The position numbers and the translations under genes are program-made. From positions 1 to 44,912 of the forward strand of contig JABFRQ010000010.1 in the NCBI GenBank assembly GCA_013141075.1: 44,912 nt of DNA, written 5' to 3'. Of this stretch, positions 1 through 7,633 are shown in pieces (the stretch's first letter is position 1; every line of letters begins with the position of its first letter). Source of the DNA: Methylotenera sp. (GTDB lineage: Bacteria; Pseudomonadota; Gammaproteobacteria; Burkholderiales; Methylophilaceae). Below the pieces are notes generated by a model that saw only the letters and a list, made by a program, of their open reading frames with translations, ran no database searches and was not told where the DNA came from.

Positions 1-419
1 TTGCAGCATATTCGCTTAAAGATAAGTTGGTTGCAGTGCAGCGCTATGGTGATACTAATTTTGACTTGCAAAACGCTCTTGAGGAGCAAGGCGCAAAAGT
101 GGTGGAAATTGCGACTTATCGCTGGAGCTTGCCAGAAAATATTCAACCTATGGTTGAACTGATGAACGCGCTAGATAAAGGCACAATTGATATGGTGTGC
201 TTTACTAGCGCCTCGCAAGCGACCAATTTGTTTGCGGTGGCCGAGCAATTGAAGCGTGTTGAAGCACTTGAAATCAGCTTAAACAAAAGCTTAGTTGCCT
301 CAATTGGCCCTGTGTGCACCAAGGCGCTCAATAAGTTTGGCGTAAATGTAGATGTTGAGCCAAGCCCGCCAAAATTAGGGCCTTTTATTAGTGCTATCAA
401 TCGTCAGTTTGGTTTTTAG
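1..419 (+). CDS. hemD: Uroporphyrinogen-III synthase, C-terminal part (5' end outside window)
   Basis: The open frame runs in from the left edge (first full codon at position 3), so only the last about 138 residues are present. An internal TTG at 27 is not a likely start. Uroporphyrinogen-III synthase closes hydroxymethylbilane with ring D inversion, feeding heme and the siroheme of sulfite and nitrite reductases. Visible hallmarks of the C-terminal lobe are VAVQRYGD, the YRWSLP strand, VCFTSASQATNLF and VASIGPVCTKAL, followed by the PSPPKLGPFI stretch near the end. It converges with cysA, with only 35 bases between the stop codons. The family assignment is by motif recognition. A fusion to another domain upstream cannot be judged from this window. 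Confidence 0.8.
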   Translation, partial: AAYSLKDKLVAVQRYGDTNFDLQNALEEQGAKVVEIATYRWSLPENIQPMVELMNALDKGTIDMVCFTSASQATNLFAVAEQLKRVEALEISLNKSLVASIGPVCTKALNKFGVNVDVEPSPPKLGPFISAINRQFGF

Positions 420-454
420 TCATACAAAGTGATTAAAAGATACGTTGTCTAATG

Positions 455-1519
455 CTATTTATCTAGAAAGACACGTACATTACGTGGGTAAATGAACACG
501 TGCTCACCTTGCGCCAAACCCAACTCACGAAAGCGCTCTTGTGTGAGCTCGGCCTCAATTAACTCGGTTTGATCTGCACGCTGAAGCTCTAATCTCACCA
601 ATGGCCCAATCGCGTGAATATAGCTCACAACCGCTTCAAAGGCGGGTGCATCACCATTACGCGCTTTATGAATTTCAATATCATGTGGGCGCACAAATGC
701 TAATGCGGCGCGATTTTTTGTGTCATCGTGCGCTTCAACTTTCAAACCAACGCCACCAATTTCGGCTTCACCTTCATGCACATGACTGTGAAACTGGTTC
801 ACATTGCCTAAAAACTGATACACAAATGGTGACACTGGGTGGTCGTACACTTCTTGCGGTGAGCCTATTTGCTCAATTTTTCCTTTGTTAATCACCACAA
901 CACGGTCGGCAACTTCTAATGCTTCTTCTTGGTCGTGCGTTACAAAAATGCTGGTGATGTGTAACTCATCATGCAAACGACGCAACCAACGGCGTAATTC
1001 TTTGCGCACTTTTGCATCTAGCGCACCAAATGGCTCATCCAGCAACAGCACTTTTGGCTCAACTGCCAATGCCCGAGCCAAAGCAATGCGTTGGCGCTGC
1101 CCACCTGATAGTTGTGGTGGATAACGGTCTGCCAGCCAATTTAGCTGTACTAGTTCAAGCAATTCATGTACACGCCGTTTAATTTCAGCGTCTGATGGGC
1201 GCGTTTCTTTGGGGCGCACGCGTAGGCCAAAAGCGACATTCTCAAATACAGTCATGTGGCGAAACAGCGCATAATGCTGAAATACAAAACCCACTTGACG
1301 GTCGCGTACTTGTTGGTCTGTGGCATCATTACCGTGAAAATGAATACTGCCCGCATCTGGCGTTTCTAGCCCCGCAATAATGCGCAATAAGGTAGTTTTA
1401 CCGCAGCCAGAAGGCCCGAGCAAGGCCACTAACTCACCACTTGGCACGTTAAGGCTCACATCATTAAGCGCGCTAAAGTTGCCAAAGTTTTTTCTAATAT
1501 TTCTAATCTCAATACTCAT
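455..1519 (-). CDS. cysA: Sulfate/thiosulfate ABC transporter ATPase CysA
   Basis: This is the ATP-hydrolysing subunit of the CysTWA-Sbp sulfate/thiosulfate importer on the inner face of the cytoplasmic membrane. With the start at 1519 (MSIEIRN) it has 354 residues, normal for CysA. Walker A GPSGCGKT is at 35-42, the Q-loop glutamine at about 81, the signature LSGGQ at 137-141 and Walker B VLLLDEP at 157-163. A TOBE-like C-terminal region follows (from about residue 240). A TTG four codons further upstream is in frame, but the ATG at 1519 has a GGGA sequence about 6 bases before it and is preferred. It is the last gene of a cysT-cysW-cysA run on the minus strand, 35 bases behind cysW. Confidence 0.95.
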   Translation of the reverse strand: MSIEIRNIRKNFGNFSALNDVSLNVPSGELVALLGPSGCGKTTLLRIIAGLETPDAGSIHFHGNDATDQQVRDRQVGFVFQHYALFRHMTVFENVAFGLRVRPKETRPSDAEIKRRVHELLELVQLNWLADRYPPQLSGGQRQRIALARALAVEPKVLLLDEPFGALDAKVRKELRRWLRRLHDELHITSIFVTHDQEEALEVADRVVVINKGKIEQIGSPQEVYDHPVSPFVYQFLGNVNQFHSHVHEGEAEIGGVGLKVEAHDDTKNRAALAFVRPHDIEIHKARNGDAPAFEAVVSYIHAIGPLVRLELQRADQTELIEAELTQERFRELGLAQGEHVFIYPRNVRVFLDK

Positions 1520-1554
1520 CTTGAATCCCAATTTAATATTTAAGCAATGCGCTT

Positions 1555-2460
1555 CTAAGCGCTTTCATTGCTAGCGGCATTACGCGCCACTTGCCACTCA
1601 ACAAAGCTTTTAAGCATCAGCGTGACCAAAGCCAGTAATGCCAGTAATGACGCCACTGCAAACGCCGCCGCATAGTTGTATTCGTTGTATAAAATTTCTA
1701 CATGCAGCGGCATGGTGTTGGTCATGCCACGAATATGACCAGAAACTACAGACACCGCGCCAAATTCTCCCATTGCACGTGCGTTGGTTAAAATAACGCC
1801 ATATAGCAAACCCCATTTCACATTGGGTAAAGTAATGCGCCAAAGAATCTGCCAGCCAGACGCGCCCAGCACCAAACCTGCCTCTTCTTCATCTTTACCT
1901 TGCGCTTGCATGAGCGGAATTAACTCGCGCGCGACAAATGGAAAAGTCACAAAAACTGTCGCCAACACGATGCCTGGAATTGCAAAAATCACTTTGACAT
2001 CGTGATCTATCAGCGATGAACCTACCCAACCTTGCAGGCCAAATATCAACACGTAAATTAAGCCTGCAATCACTGGAGATACCGCAAAAGGCAAGTCAAT
2101 TAAGGTAATCAAGATGCTTTTTCCTTTAAACTCAAACTTGGCAATTGCCCATGCGGCGGCGACACCAAATACCAAGTTTAACGGCACGGCAATTGCAGCC
2201 GCTATAAGGGTTAGTTTGATAGAAGATAACGCGTCAGGGTCTGATAACGCAGTAATATAAGTATCAAAGCCTTTGCGTAATGCTTCGGTAAATACTGCTG
2301 CTAGTGGCACAATTAAAAATATGCTCAAAAATAGCAGCACAATAAAAGTGAGTAGCCAGCGTACCCAAATAGGTTCAGATGTCGCGCGACTACGTGCTAC
2401 TTTAGCGTTGTATTTACTGTATTGCGATACAGCTTGGGGGGATACTGTTTGTATTGTCAT
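1555..2460 (-). CDS. cysW: Sulfate ABC transporter permease CysW
   Basis: This is one of the two inner-membrane permeases of the sulfate/thiosulfate importer, 301 residues with about six hydrophobic segments. The EAA loop that docks on CysA is visible around residues 193-220 ([17 protein letters not shown]). The motif [14 protein letters not shown] in the middle and the [16 protein letters not shown] stretch after the EAA loop are typical of CysW. It lies 20 bases downstream of cysT and 35 bases upstream of cysA, so the three are almost certainly cotranscribed. The N-terminal 30 residues are polar and probably cytoplasmic. Confidence 0.94.
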   Translation of the reverse strand: MTIQTVSPQAVSQYSKYNAKVARSRATSEPIWVRWLLTFIVLLFLSIFLIVPLAAVFTEALRKGFDTYITALSDPDALSSIKLTLIAAAIAVPLNLVFGVAAAWAIAKFEFKGKSILITLIDLPFAVSPVIAGLIYVLIFGLQGWVGSSLIDHDVKVIFAIPGIVLATVFVTFPFVARELIPLMQAQGKDEEEAGLVLGASGWQILWRITLPNVKWGLLYGVILTNARAMGEFGAVSVVSGHIRGMTNTMPLHVEILYNEYNYAAAFAVASLLALLALVTLMLKSFVEWQVARNAASNESA

Positions 2461-2480
2461 AATAGCCTCTTAATTTTTGC

Positions 2481-3320
2481 TTAATGCGAAGCAGTATTGC
2501 GGCGGTTAAACCACCACTGCAAGCCGTTAATAGCAAACAATAGTAAGAATGAAATTACCAGCATGACAACTGCTACTGCTGTCGCTTGCGCATATTCATA
2601 TTGCTCAAGTTTGGTGATAATAATCAGCGGTGTGATTTCCGAAACAAAAGGTACATTGCCCGCAATAAAAATCACCGAGCCATATTCGCCAATAGCCCGT
2701 GCAAAAGCCAACGCAAAGCCTGTGAGCAAGGCTGGCCAAATGGCGGGGAAGATAATTTTAGTAAACGTTTGCCAGCGATTAGCACCTAAGCTGGCAGCGG
2801 CTTCTTCGGTTTCAGCTTCTAAATCTTGCAATACGGGTTGCACGGTACGCACCACAAAAGGCAAACCAATAAAAGTAAGGGCGACTATCACGCCTATAGG
2901 CGTAAAAGCCACTTTAATGCCGAGTGGTTCTAGCCATGAACCAATCCAGCCATTGCTGGCATACACCGCCGTTAAAGCAATGCCAGCCACGGCGGTGGGC
3001 AATGCAAATGGCAAATCTACCAATGCATCAATCACTTTTTTACCAAAAAAATGATAGCGAACCAACACCCAAGCCGTGAGCAAGCCAAACACCGCATTGA
3101 TTAAAGCGCCTATTAAAGAAGCGCCAAAAGTGAGCTTGTATGAAGCCACTACACGCGGCGCAGTGATTACCGTCCAAAACTCATTAAAGCTTAATTCTGT
3201 GGTTTTAATAAACGCTGCAGAAAGTGGAATTAGCACAATCAAGCTCAAATAAAGCAGCGTGTAGCCTAAGGATAAATTAAAGCCTGGAAGTATATTTTTT
3301 TGTTTTGCCATAATTTTCAT
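2481..3320 (-). CDS. cysT: Sulfate ABC transporter permease CysT (CysU)
   Basis: This is the partner permease of CysW, 279 residues with six predicted membrane spans. The EAA loop appears as TEEAAASLGANRWQTFTKI in the second half, and ARAIGEYGSVIFIAGN follows as in CysT proteins. The start is ambiguous: ATG at 3320 (MKIMAKQ) or ATG at 3311 (MAKQKN). Neither has a clear Shine-Dalgarno sequence, and the longer form is listed. It opens the permease-ATPase run and is separated from the upstream EAL-domain gene by 114 bases holding an A/T-rich hairpin, so it may have its own transcript or depend on read-through from sbp. Confidence 0.93.
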   Translation of the reverse strand: MKIMAKQKNILPGFNLSLGYTLLYLSLIVLIPLSAAFIKTTELSFNEFWTVITAPRVVASYKLTFGASLIGALINAVFGLLTAWVLVRYHFFGKKVIDALVDLPFALPTAVAGIALTAVYASNGWIGSWLEPLGIKVAFTPIGVIVALTFIGLPFVVRTVQPVLQDLEAETEEAAASLGANRWQTFTKIIFPAIWPALLTGFALAFARAIGEYGSVIFIAGNVPFVSEITPLIIITKLEQYEYAQATAVAVVMLVISFLLLFAINGLQWWFNRRNTASH

Positions 3321-3375
3321 TCATTGAAATAAGTGTAAGCGGGCGCTAATGTAACAACATTACTTATAATTTAAA

Positions 3376-3413
3376 AATAATATTTACCTATAACTTTATA
3401 AGTAAATATTATT
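3376..3413 (-). terminator. A/T-rich 12-bp inverted repeat between EAL gene and cysT
   Basis: AATAATATTTAC (3376-3387) is exactly repeated in inverse at 3402-3413, with a 14-base loop. Read on the minus strand it lies just after the EAL gene stop and is followed by a run of five Ts (3377-3373), as a weak intrinsic terminator would be. The stem has almost no G/C, so it could instead be an operator for the cysT operon. The assignment is by position only. Confidence 0.4.
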
Positions 3414-3434
3414 AGCAAGATGAAAGTAATTAAA

Positions 3435-4316
3435 TTAGGCAGCCGCACGTACCGACTTCAAAGCTTTATGTTTAAAAAGTTTATTTGGCTGTAATTCTTT
3501 CGCAGCAACAGCCTTGCCTAAAAAATCGCCTTGAAACAACGTGGCGCCACTTTCTATGGCAATATTTAATTGCACTTGCGTTTCAATTCCAGTAATCACG
3601 GGCTGTGCGCCTAAGTCTTTAATCACTTTAACAAGCCCTGGTAACGCATTACGTGTGCGATTATTATGTTCGGCTTGCTGAATTAAGCTGCTATCCAGCT
3701 TAACGATATCTGGCGCTAAATTCCACAGCCGATTGATATGCGACTTTTCGCTACCAAAACCTTCAATCGCAATACGGTAGCCATGGCCACGATAATTATC
3801 TACGGCCTGAATAAGTTGCTTATCTTGCTCAAGCAACCCTTCTTGAATCTCAATCACCACGCGGTTTGTGGGTATGGAGTTGGAATGTAGAATATATTCA
3901 AATACTTTGCCATGCTCGCTCACTAGCGTTAAAAGCTTGGGGTGTACCTTAAGAAAAAGTAAGCCTTTTTCACCATAAATTTGCTTAAAGTTAAGTACGT
4001 GTAGCGTTCTGCTGACGCGGTCAAACTGCACTAATTTTCCTGCTTGTTCTGCGTAAGTAAAAGCGAAATCTGGTGTGCTGGCTAACACGCCACCTAACGA
4101 AGGCCTAAGTATGGCCTCATAACCATATAAATCTCCCGCCTCGCTATCGTATATTGGCTGAAAAGCGCTATTGAGCTGCACTCCAATAAACGTACTATTG
4201 AACTCCCCTGACGATTGTTCAGCTAAGCCGTAATCATCTAAATCTAACAGTAATGATTGCTTAAGTTGCAACCTAAGCTGCTCTACATGTGGTGCTACGA
4301 TTTTAAGTGCTGTCAT
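3435..4316 (-). CDS. Degenerate EAL-domain protein, probably not a c-di-GMP phosphodiesterase
   Basis: The 293-residue protein has a short N-terminal region (1-45) and an EAL fold, with no GGDEF, PAS or membrane part. Compared with active EAL enzymes, the first Glu is kept (Y66-E67-A68-I69), as are the Glu of the VIEIQE strand (E156) and the Lys of IVKLD (K206). The metal-binding Asn is Lys (FLKVHP, K123), the DDFG pair reads EGFG (E185, G186), and the Glu of the AEGVET loop is Thr (ITGIET, T242). Loss of four of the seven metal and substrate residues argues against hydrolysis. It may bind c-di-GMP or act through protein contacts (inference). It sits 21 bases after sbp and before cysT inside a sulfate-uptake cluster, where a second-messenger protein is unexpected. 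Confidence 0.85.
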   Translation of the reverse strand: MTALKIVAPHVEQLRLQLKQSLLLDLDDYGLAEQSSGEFNSTFIGVQLNSAFQPIYDSEAGDLYGYEAILRPSLGGVLASTPDFAFTYAEQAGKLVQFDRVSRTLHVLNFKQIYGEKGLLFLKVHPKLLTLVSEHGKVFEYILHSNSIPTNRVVIEIQEGLLEQDKQLIQAVDNYRGHGYRIAIEGFGSEKSHINRLWNLAPDIVKLDSSLIQQAEHNNRTRNALPGLVKVIKDLGAQPVITGIETQVQLNIAIESGATLFQGDFLGKAVAAKELQPNKLFKHKALKSVRAAA

Positions 4317-4337
4317 TTTATGCTCCTTTATCTAATA

Positions 4338-5351
4338 CTATTTACTATAAATTTGGTCAAAATTACCGCCATCAGCAAAGTGTGTTTTTTGCGCTTTTGC
4401 CCAGCCGCCGAATACTTCATCCACACTGAATAACTCTATATTTTTGAATCTATCTTTATATTTAGCGGCAACTGCTGGCAAACTTGGGCGAATAAAGTGT
4501 TGTGCGGCAATTTCTTGCCCTGCTTCAGAAAAGTGATAAGTGGCGTAGGCTAAAGCTAAGGTTTGCGTTTTATGTTTGTTTGCAAATTTATCCACCACAG
4601 CGATTGGGTTTTCAGCCAATATGCTGACGGATGGATACACCACGTCGTATTGATCACCCAACTCTTTTTTGATTAAATTCACCTCATTTTCAAACGTAAG
4701 TAATACATCGCCAATACCACGCTGTGCAAAGGTGGTCGTTGCACCACGTCCGCCAGTATCTAAAACAGGTACATTTTTGAATAACTTGCCAACAAATTCT
4801 TTCGCTTGCGCCTCATTACCCCCTTTTTTAATCACGTAGCCCCAAGCTGCCAAGTAGCTATATTTACCGTTGCCTGATGTTTTTGGATTTGGAATCACTA
4901 TCGCAATACCTGGCTTAACCAAGTCATCCCAATCCTTAATATTTTTGGGGTTACCCTTACGCACCAAAAACACCGTTGTTGAGCTGGTAGGCGAGCTGGC
5001 ATTTGGCAAGCGCTTTTGCCAATCTTTGGGAATAAGCTTTGAACGCTCATAAAGAATATCAATATCAGGCGATTGATTCATGCTGATAATATCCGCCTCA
5101 AGGCCATCGGCCACAGAGCGCGCTTGCTTACCTGAGCCGCCATGCGATTGGTTGATAGTGACCGTTTCGCCTGTTTTTTGCTTCCAGTAACTCACGAAAG
5201 ACGCGTTAAAATCTTTATAAAACTCCCGCGTCACATCGTATGAAACATTGAGCAAGGTTTTATTATCTGCCGCCACACTAAGCGGCGAAAAAGCTGAAAG
5301 CGCAAGCGCGCTAAGCAACAGCGTACTTATTAAGAATGATTTTTTTAACAT
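4338..5351 (-). CDS. sbp: Periplasmic sulfate-binding protein Sbp (copy 1)
   Basis: This periplasmic receptor delivers sulfate to CysTWA. The start at 5351 (MLKKSFLIST) is chosen over an ATG 16 codons upstream because AAAGGA lies 6 bases before it and because it opens a classical signal peptide (KK, a long hydrophobic run, cleavage near SVAA around residue 28). The resulting 337 residues match the family. Hallmarks are NVSYDVTREFY and NASFVSYW near the N-terminus, the [12 protein letters not shown] sulfate loop, NPKTSGNGKYSYLAAW, and DTGGRGATTTFAQRGIGDVL. It shares most of these with the second copy at 9589-10602. It heads the sbp-EAL-cysTWA run and is divergent from srpH. Confidence 0.94.
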   Translation of the reverse strand: MLKKSFLISTLLLSALALSAFSPLSVAADNKTLLNVSYDVTREFYKDFNASFVSYWKQKTGETVTINQSHGGSGKQARSVADGLEADIISMNQSPDIDILYERSKLIPKDWQKRLPNASSPTSSTTVFLVRKGNPKNIKDWDDLVKPGIAIVIPNPKTSGNGKYSYLAAWGYVIKKGGNEAQAKEFVGKLFKNVPVLDTGGRGATTTFAQRGIGDVLLTFENEVNLIKKELGDQYDVVYPSVSILAENPIAVVDKFANKHKTQTLALAYATYHFSEAGQEIAAQHFIRPSLPAVAAKYKDRFKNIELFSVDEVFGGWAKAQKTHFADGGNFDQIYSK

Positions 5352-5520
5352 ACAATTTCCTTTAGATTGAATCAGTAATGCCTGCATTTTAGGCATCACA
5401 TTAAATAATGTAAAAGAATATTAACTAATATAGTTATTCTTAAATGTAATATTGAGGTGATGTGTAAATTTTTCTTGCACGCCACTTACTTAGTCGGTAT
5501 ATTAAAAATAATTAAAATTT

Positions 5521-5549
5521 GTAAATAAATACTTAAGCTATTTATTTAC
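5521..5549. repeat. 10-bp A/T palindrome in the srpH leader or promoter
   Basis: GTAAATAAAT (5521-5530) and its exact reverse complement (5540-5549) flank a 9-base spacer containing CTTAAG. It lies about 110 bases before the srpH start and 170 bases before the sbp start. It could be an operator for a dimeric regulator or a weak RNA hairpin. There is no evidence to decide. Confidence 0.45.
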
Positions 5550-5563
5550 ATAAGTTAGCTTGT

Positions 5564-5584
5564 GCTGACCAGACAACTGGAAGC
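5564..5584 (+). promoter_or_regulatory. Hairpin element GCTGACCAG-N4-CTGGAAGC (copy upstream of srpH)
   Basis: The 21-base sequence folds as GCT-ga-CCAG-loop-CTGG-a-AGC. The same sequence with a different 4-base loop occurs in sense orientation in the porin leader (12334-12354, minus strand). Its last four bases (5581-5584) are also the first four of the following terminator stem, so the two structures compete at their boundary. It is interpreted as an RNA-level or operator element of sulfur genes (inference from two copies). Confidence 0.5.
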
Positions 5585-5613
5585 CAGCGAGTCGAGAGAC
5601 TCGCTGGCTTTTT
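5581..5613 (+). terminator. Strong intrinsic terminator upstream of srpH
   Basis: There is a perfect 13-bp stem (5581-5593 with 5598-5610), a GAGA tetraloop (5594-5597), and then a T run (5609-5613). It points in the plus direction but no plus-strand gene precedes it, since sbp runs the other way. It therefore either ends a small RNA made from the 5352-5580 region or acts as a conditional terminator (attenuator) in the leader of the srpH-encapsulin operon, 44 bases before its first codon. Confidence 0.8.
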
Positions 5614-5657
5614 GCGTTTTTAACGCGCGTAGCAATTAACCATTTACACAGAACATA

Positions 5658-6680
5658 ATGAAAATACACCGAAACAACTTTAATGAAAATAACGCATTAA
5701 GCGCAAGCGACTTAGGCATTAGCCAAATTGTGGAGCAGCTTCGTAACTTGCGATTATCTTCATTAGAAATTAGAAAGCGGCGTAACAAACCGCCTAAATT
5801 GCCTTCTCGCAAGGCATTGCAAGAGGTGGTAGAAGGCCTGGCTGCAGCGCTTTTTCCCAATCGATTAGGGCTGCCAGATTTAAAAGATGAAGGCCTTGAT
5901 TATTTTGTGGGACATACACTAGATGTAGCTTTGCGAGAACTCATTGCACAAGTCAAACTAGAGTTAAATTTTACGGCTGATAACGTAAGCCATCTTGAAC
6001 AAGGGCTGGCGACAGATTTAACAGCGGCACAATCAAAGTCTGCTATTGATACAGTTCGGGCGTTTGCAAAACAACTCCCTACCGTGCGTTTGCTGCTAGA
6101 TACCGATATTAAAGCGGCCTTTGAAGGTGACCCTGCCGCCAGAAGTATTGACGAGGTATTAGTCTGTTACCCAGGCATATTGGCGACCATTCATTATCGT
6201 TTAGCGCACGTATTGCATGGTTTAAATGTACCGCTCATTGCCCGCATGGTGACAGAGATTGCACATTCTGTAACAGGCATAGACATTCACCCAGGCGCCA
6301 CCATTGGTGAAAGCTTTTTTATAGACCATGGCACAGGCGTGGTGATTGGCGAAACCACCATTATTGGTAAACATGTGCGCATCTACCAAGCCGTCACCTT
6401 GGGTGCAAAACGCTTTCCTACCGATGAAAATGGCAACTTGATTAAAGGCAATGAACGCCACCCAATTGTTGAAGATGATGTAGTCATTTATGCAGGGGCA
6501 ACCGTGCTAGGCCGTATAACAATTGGCCGCGGCTCAGCCATTGGCGGCAACGTATGGCTCACGCGTAGCGTGCCAGCCAATAGCAATATTACACAGGCAC
6601 AAACCTTAGCCACACCTTTAGCGGATGATGCACACCACCATGCACAAAAACACGAAACATCATCCGCGCAAGCGCATTAA
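5658..6680 (+). CDS. srpH: Serine O-acetyltransferase (SrpH/EpsC type)
   Basis: It transfers acetyl from acetyl-CoA to L-serine, giving O-acetylserine, the acceptor for sulfide in cysteine synthesis. The 340 residues are longer than E. coli CysE (about 273). An N-terminal helical region (1-200) is followed by a left-handed beta-helix with GIDIHPGATIG, the catalytic loop FIDHGTGVVIGET, VTLGAKRFPTDENG and GATVLGRITIGRGSAIGG. A His-rich, Ala-rich tail closes the protein. No clear Shine-Dalgarno precedes the ATG at 5658. It is 35 bases upstream of the encapsulin gene. In Synechococcus the equivalent gene is srpH, next to srpI, and the same pairing here supports a dedicated role in the encapsulin pathway. 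Confidence 0.9.
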   Translation: MKIHRNNFNENNALSASDLGISQIVEQLRNLRLSSLEIRKRRNKPPKLPSRKALQEVVEGLAAALFPNRLGLPDLKDEGLDYFVGHTLDVALRELIAQVKLELNFTADNVSHLEQGLATDLTAAQSKSAIDTVRAFAKQLPTVRLLLDTDIKAAFEGDPAARSIDEVLVCYPGILATIHYRLAHVLHGLNVPLIARMVTEIAHSVTGIDIHPGATIGESFFIDHGTGVVIGETTIIGKHVRIYQAVTLGAKRFPTDENGNLIKGNERHPIVEDDVVIYAGATVLGRITIGRGSAIGGNVWLTRSVPANSNITQAQTLATPLADDAHHHAQKHETSSAQAH

Positions 6681-6715
6681 CCAACATTTTTACAATAGCT
6701 TACTAGGAGATTTTT

Positions 6716-7633
6716 ATGACCGATATTAAACAACATCAAACTGCACTGAGCGACGTCGCCGCACGTACGCTATCCAACGCCACCAAAACCGTACCTATGC
6801 TCAGCACAATCACGCCGCGCTGGCTGGTGCATGTAATGCAATGGGTACCTGTTGAAGCGGGCATTTACCGCGTCAATAAAGCCAAAGACCCTAGCGCAAT
6901 TGAAGTGGATTGCTCGGCTAAAGATGAGCGTGACATTCCTGCCACTTTTGTAGATTACGAAGAGTGGGGGCGTGAATATGTATTGAATGCAGTGAATACT
7001 GCCGTGGATGTCCATACGCGTGTTTCAGATTTATACAGCAGCCCGCACAATCAAATTAAAGAGCAATTGCGCTTAACCATTGAAACAGTAAAAGAGCGCC
7101 AAGAGAGCGAACTCATCAACAATAAAGAATATGGCTTATTAAACAACATTGCGGATGCACAAAAAGTAAAATCACGCACGGGCTTTCCAACACCTGATGA
7201 TTTTGATGAATTGCTGACAAAGGTTTGGAAAGAGCCCGCATTCTTTTTAGCGCATCCACAAGCCATTGCGGCTTTTGGTCGTGAATGTACGCGTCGTGGT
7301 GTGCCGCCACCAACCGTTGCTTTATTTGGCTCACAATTTATTACATGGCGCGGCGTGCCGATTATCCCTTGCGATAAATTAAAGGTGACCAAAGGTAAAA
7401 CCAATATTTTATTGTTACGCACAGGTGAAAGCCGTCAAGGCGTGGTGGGCTTGTATCAACCTAATTTACCAGGCCAACAAAGCATGGGCTTATCTGTGCG
7501 CTTTATGGGGATTAACCACAAAGCTATTGCTTCATACTTGGTTTCACTTTACTGCTCACTCGCCGTGCTAACAGATGATGCGATTGCCGTGCTAGAAAAC
7601 GTTGATGTAGGCAACTACTATGACTACAAATAA
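6716..7633 (+). CDS. srpI: Family 2A encapsulin shell protein (SrpI-like)
   Basis: This is an HK97-fold shell protein that self-assembles into a hollow icosahedral compartment in the cytoplasm. It has 305 residues, normal for family 2A. Recognisable parts are an extended N-terminal arm (about 1-30), then TITPRWLVHVMQWVPVEAGIYRV (about 31-53) and an E-loop region with YEEWGREYVL (81-90). A P-domain and spine helix follow with KEQLRLTIETVKERQESEL (about 115-133). The A-domain has FGRECTRRGVPPPTVALFGS (about 187-206) and ends in TDDAIAVLENVDVGNYYDYK. GGAG lies 6 bases before the ATG. Its 3' end overlaps the next gene by 14 bases, which implies coupled translation of shell and cargo. No cNMP-binding domain insertion is present, which separates it from family 2B. 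Confidence 0.93.
   Translation: MTDIKQHQTALSDVAARTLSNATKTVPMLSTITPRWLVHVMQWVPVEAGIYRVNKAKDPSAIEVDCSAKDERDIPATFVDYEEWGREYVLNAVNTAVDVHTRVSDLYSSPHNQIKEQLRLTIETVKERQESELINNKEYGLLNNIADAQKVKSRTGFPTPDDFDELLTKVWKEPAFFLAHPQAIAAFGRECTRRGVPPPTVALFGSQFITWRGVPIIPCDKLKVTKGKTNILLLRTGESRQGVVGLYQPNLPGQQSMGLSVRFMGINHKAIASYLVSLYCSLAVLTDDAIAVLENVDVGNYYDYK

Larger units (their letters stand above)
5352..5657. other. 306-base divergent control region between sbp and srpH
   Basis: There is no convincing gene here. The region holds the sbp Shine-Dalgarno, a small hairpin ATGCCT/AGGCAT (5378-5383, 5391-5396) in the sbp leader, and an imperfect palindrome around 5413-5440 (TAACTA...TAGTTA core). It also holds a 10-bp A/T palindrome (5521-5549), a GCTGACCAG-type hairpin (5564-5584) and a strong rho-independent terminator (5581-5613) pointing at srpH. 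Promoters for both directions must lie here, but no near-consensus -35/-10 pair stands out. CysB would be the expected regulator of such genes, yet its site cannot be called by eye. Confidence 0.6.

Noticed and set aside
2497..3054. 185-codon open frame on the plus strand opposite cysT
   Set aside because: It is complementary to a clear permease gene, has low complexity and no ribosome site. Shadow frame.
5460..5528. Short frame with two Cys (MCKFFLH...) in the sbp-srpH region, possible second Cys leader
   Set aside because: GAGG lies only two bases before the ATG, Cys codons are few and far apart, and it ends before the terminator without clear link to srpH. Not strong enough to call.
6716..7633. 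Phage capsid or prophage remnant
   Set aside because: The HK97-like fold could suggest a phage, but no portal, protease, terminase or tail genes are near, and the partners are sulfur genes. Encapsulin is the better reading.
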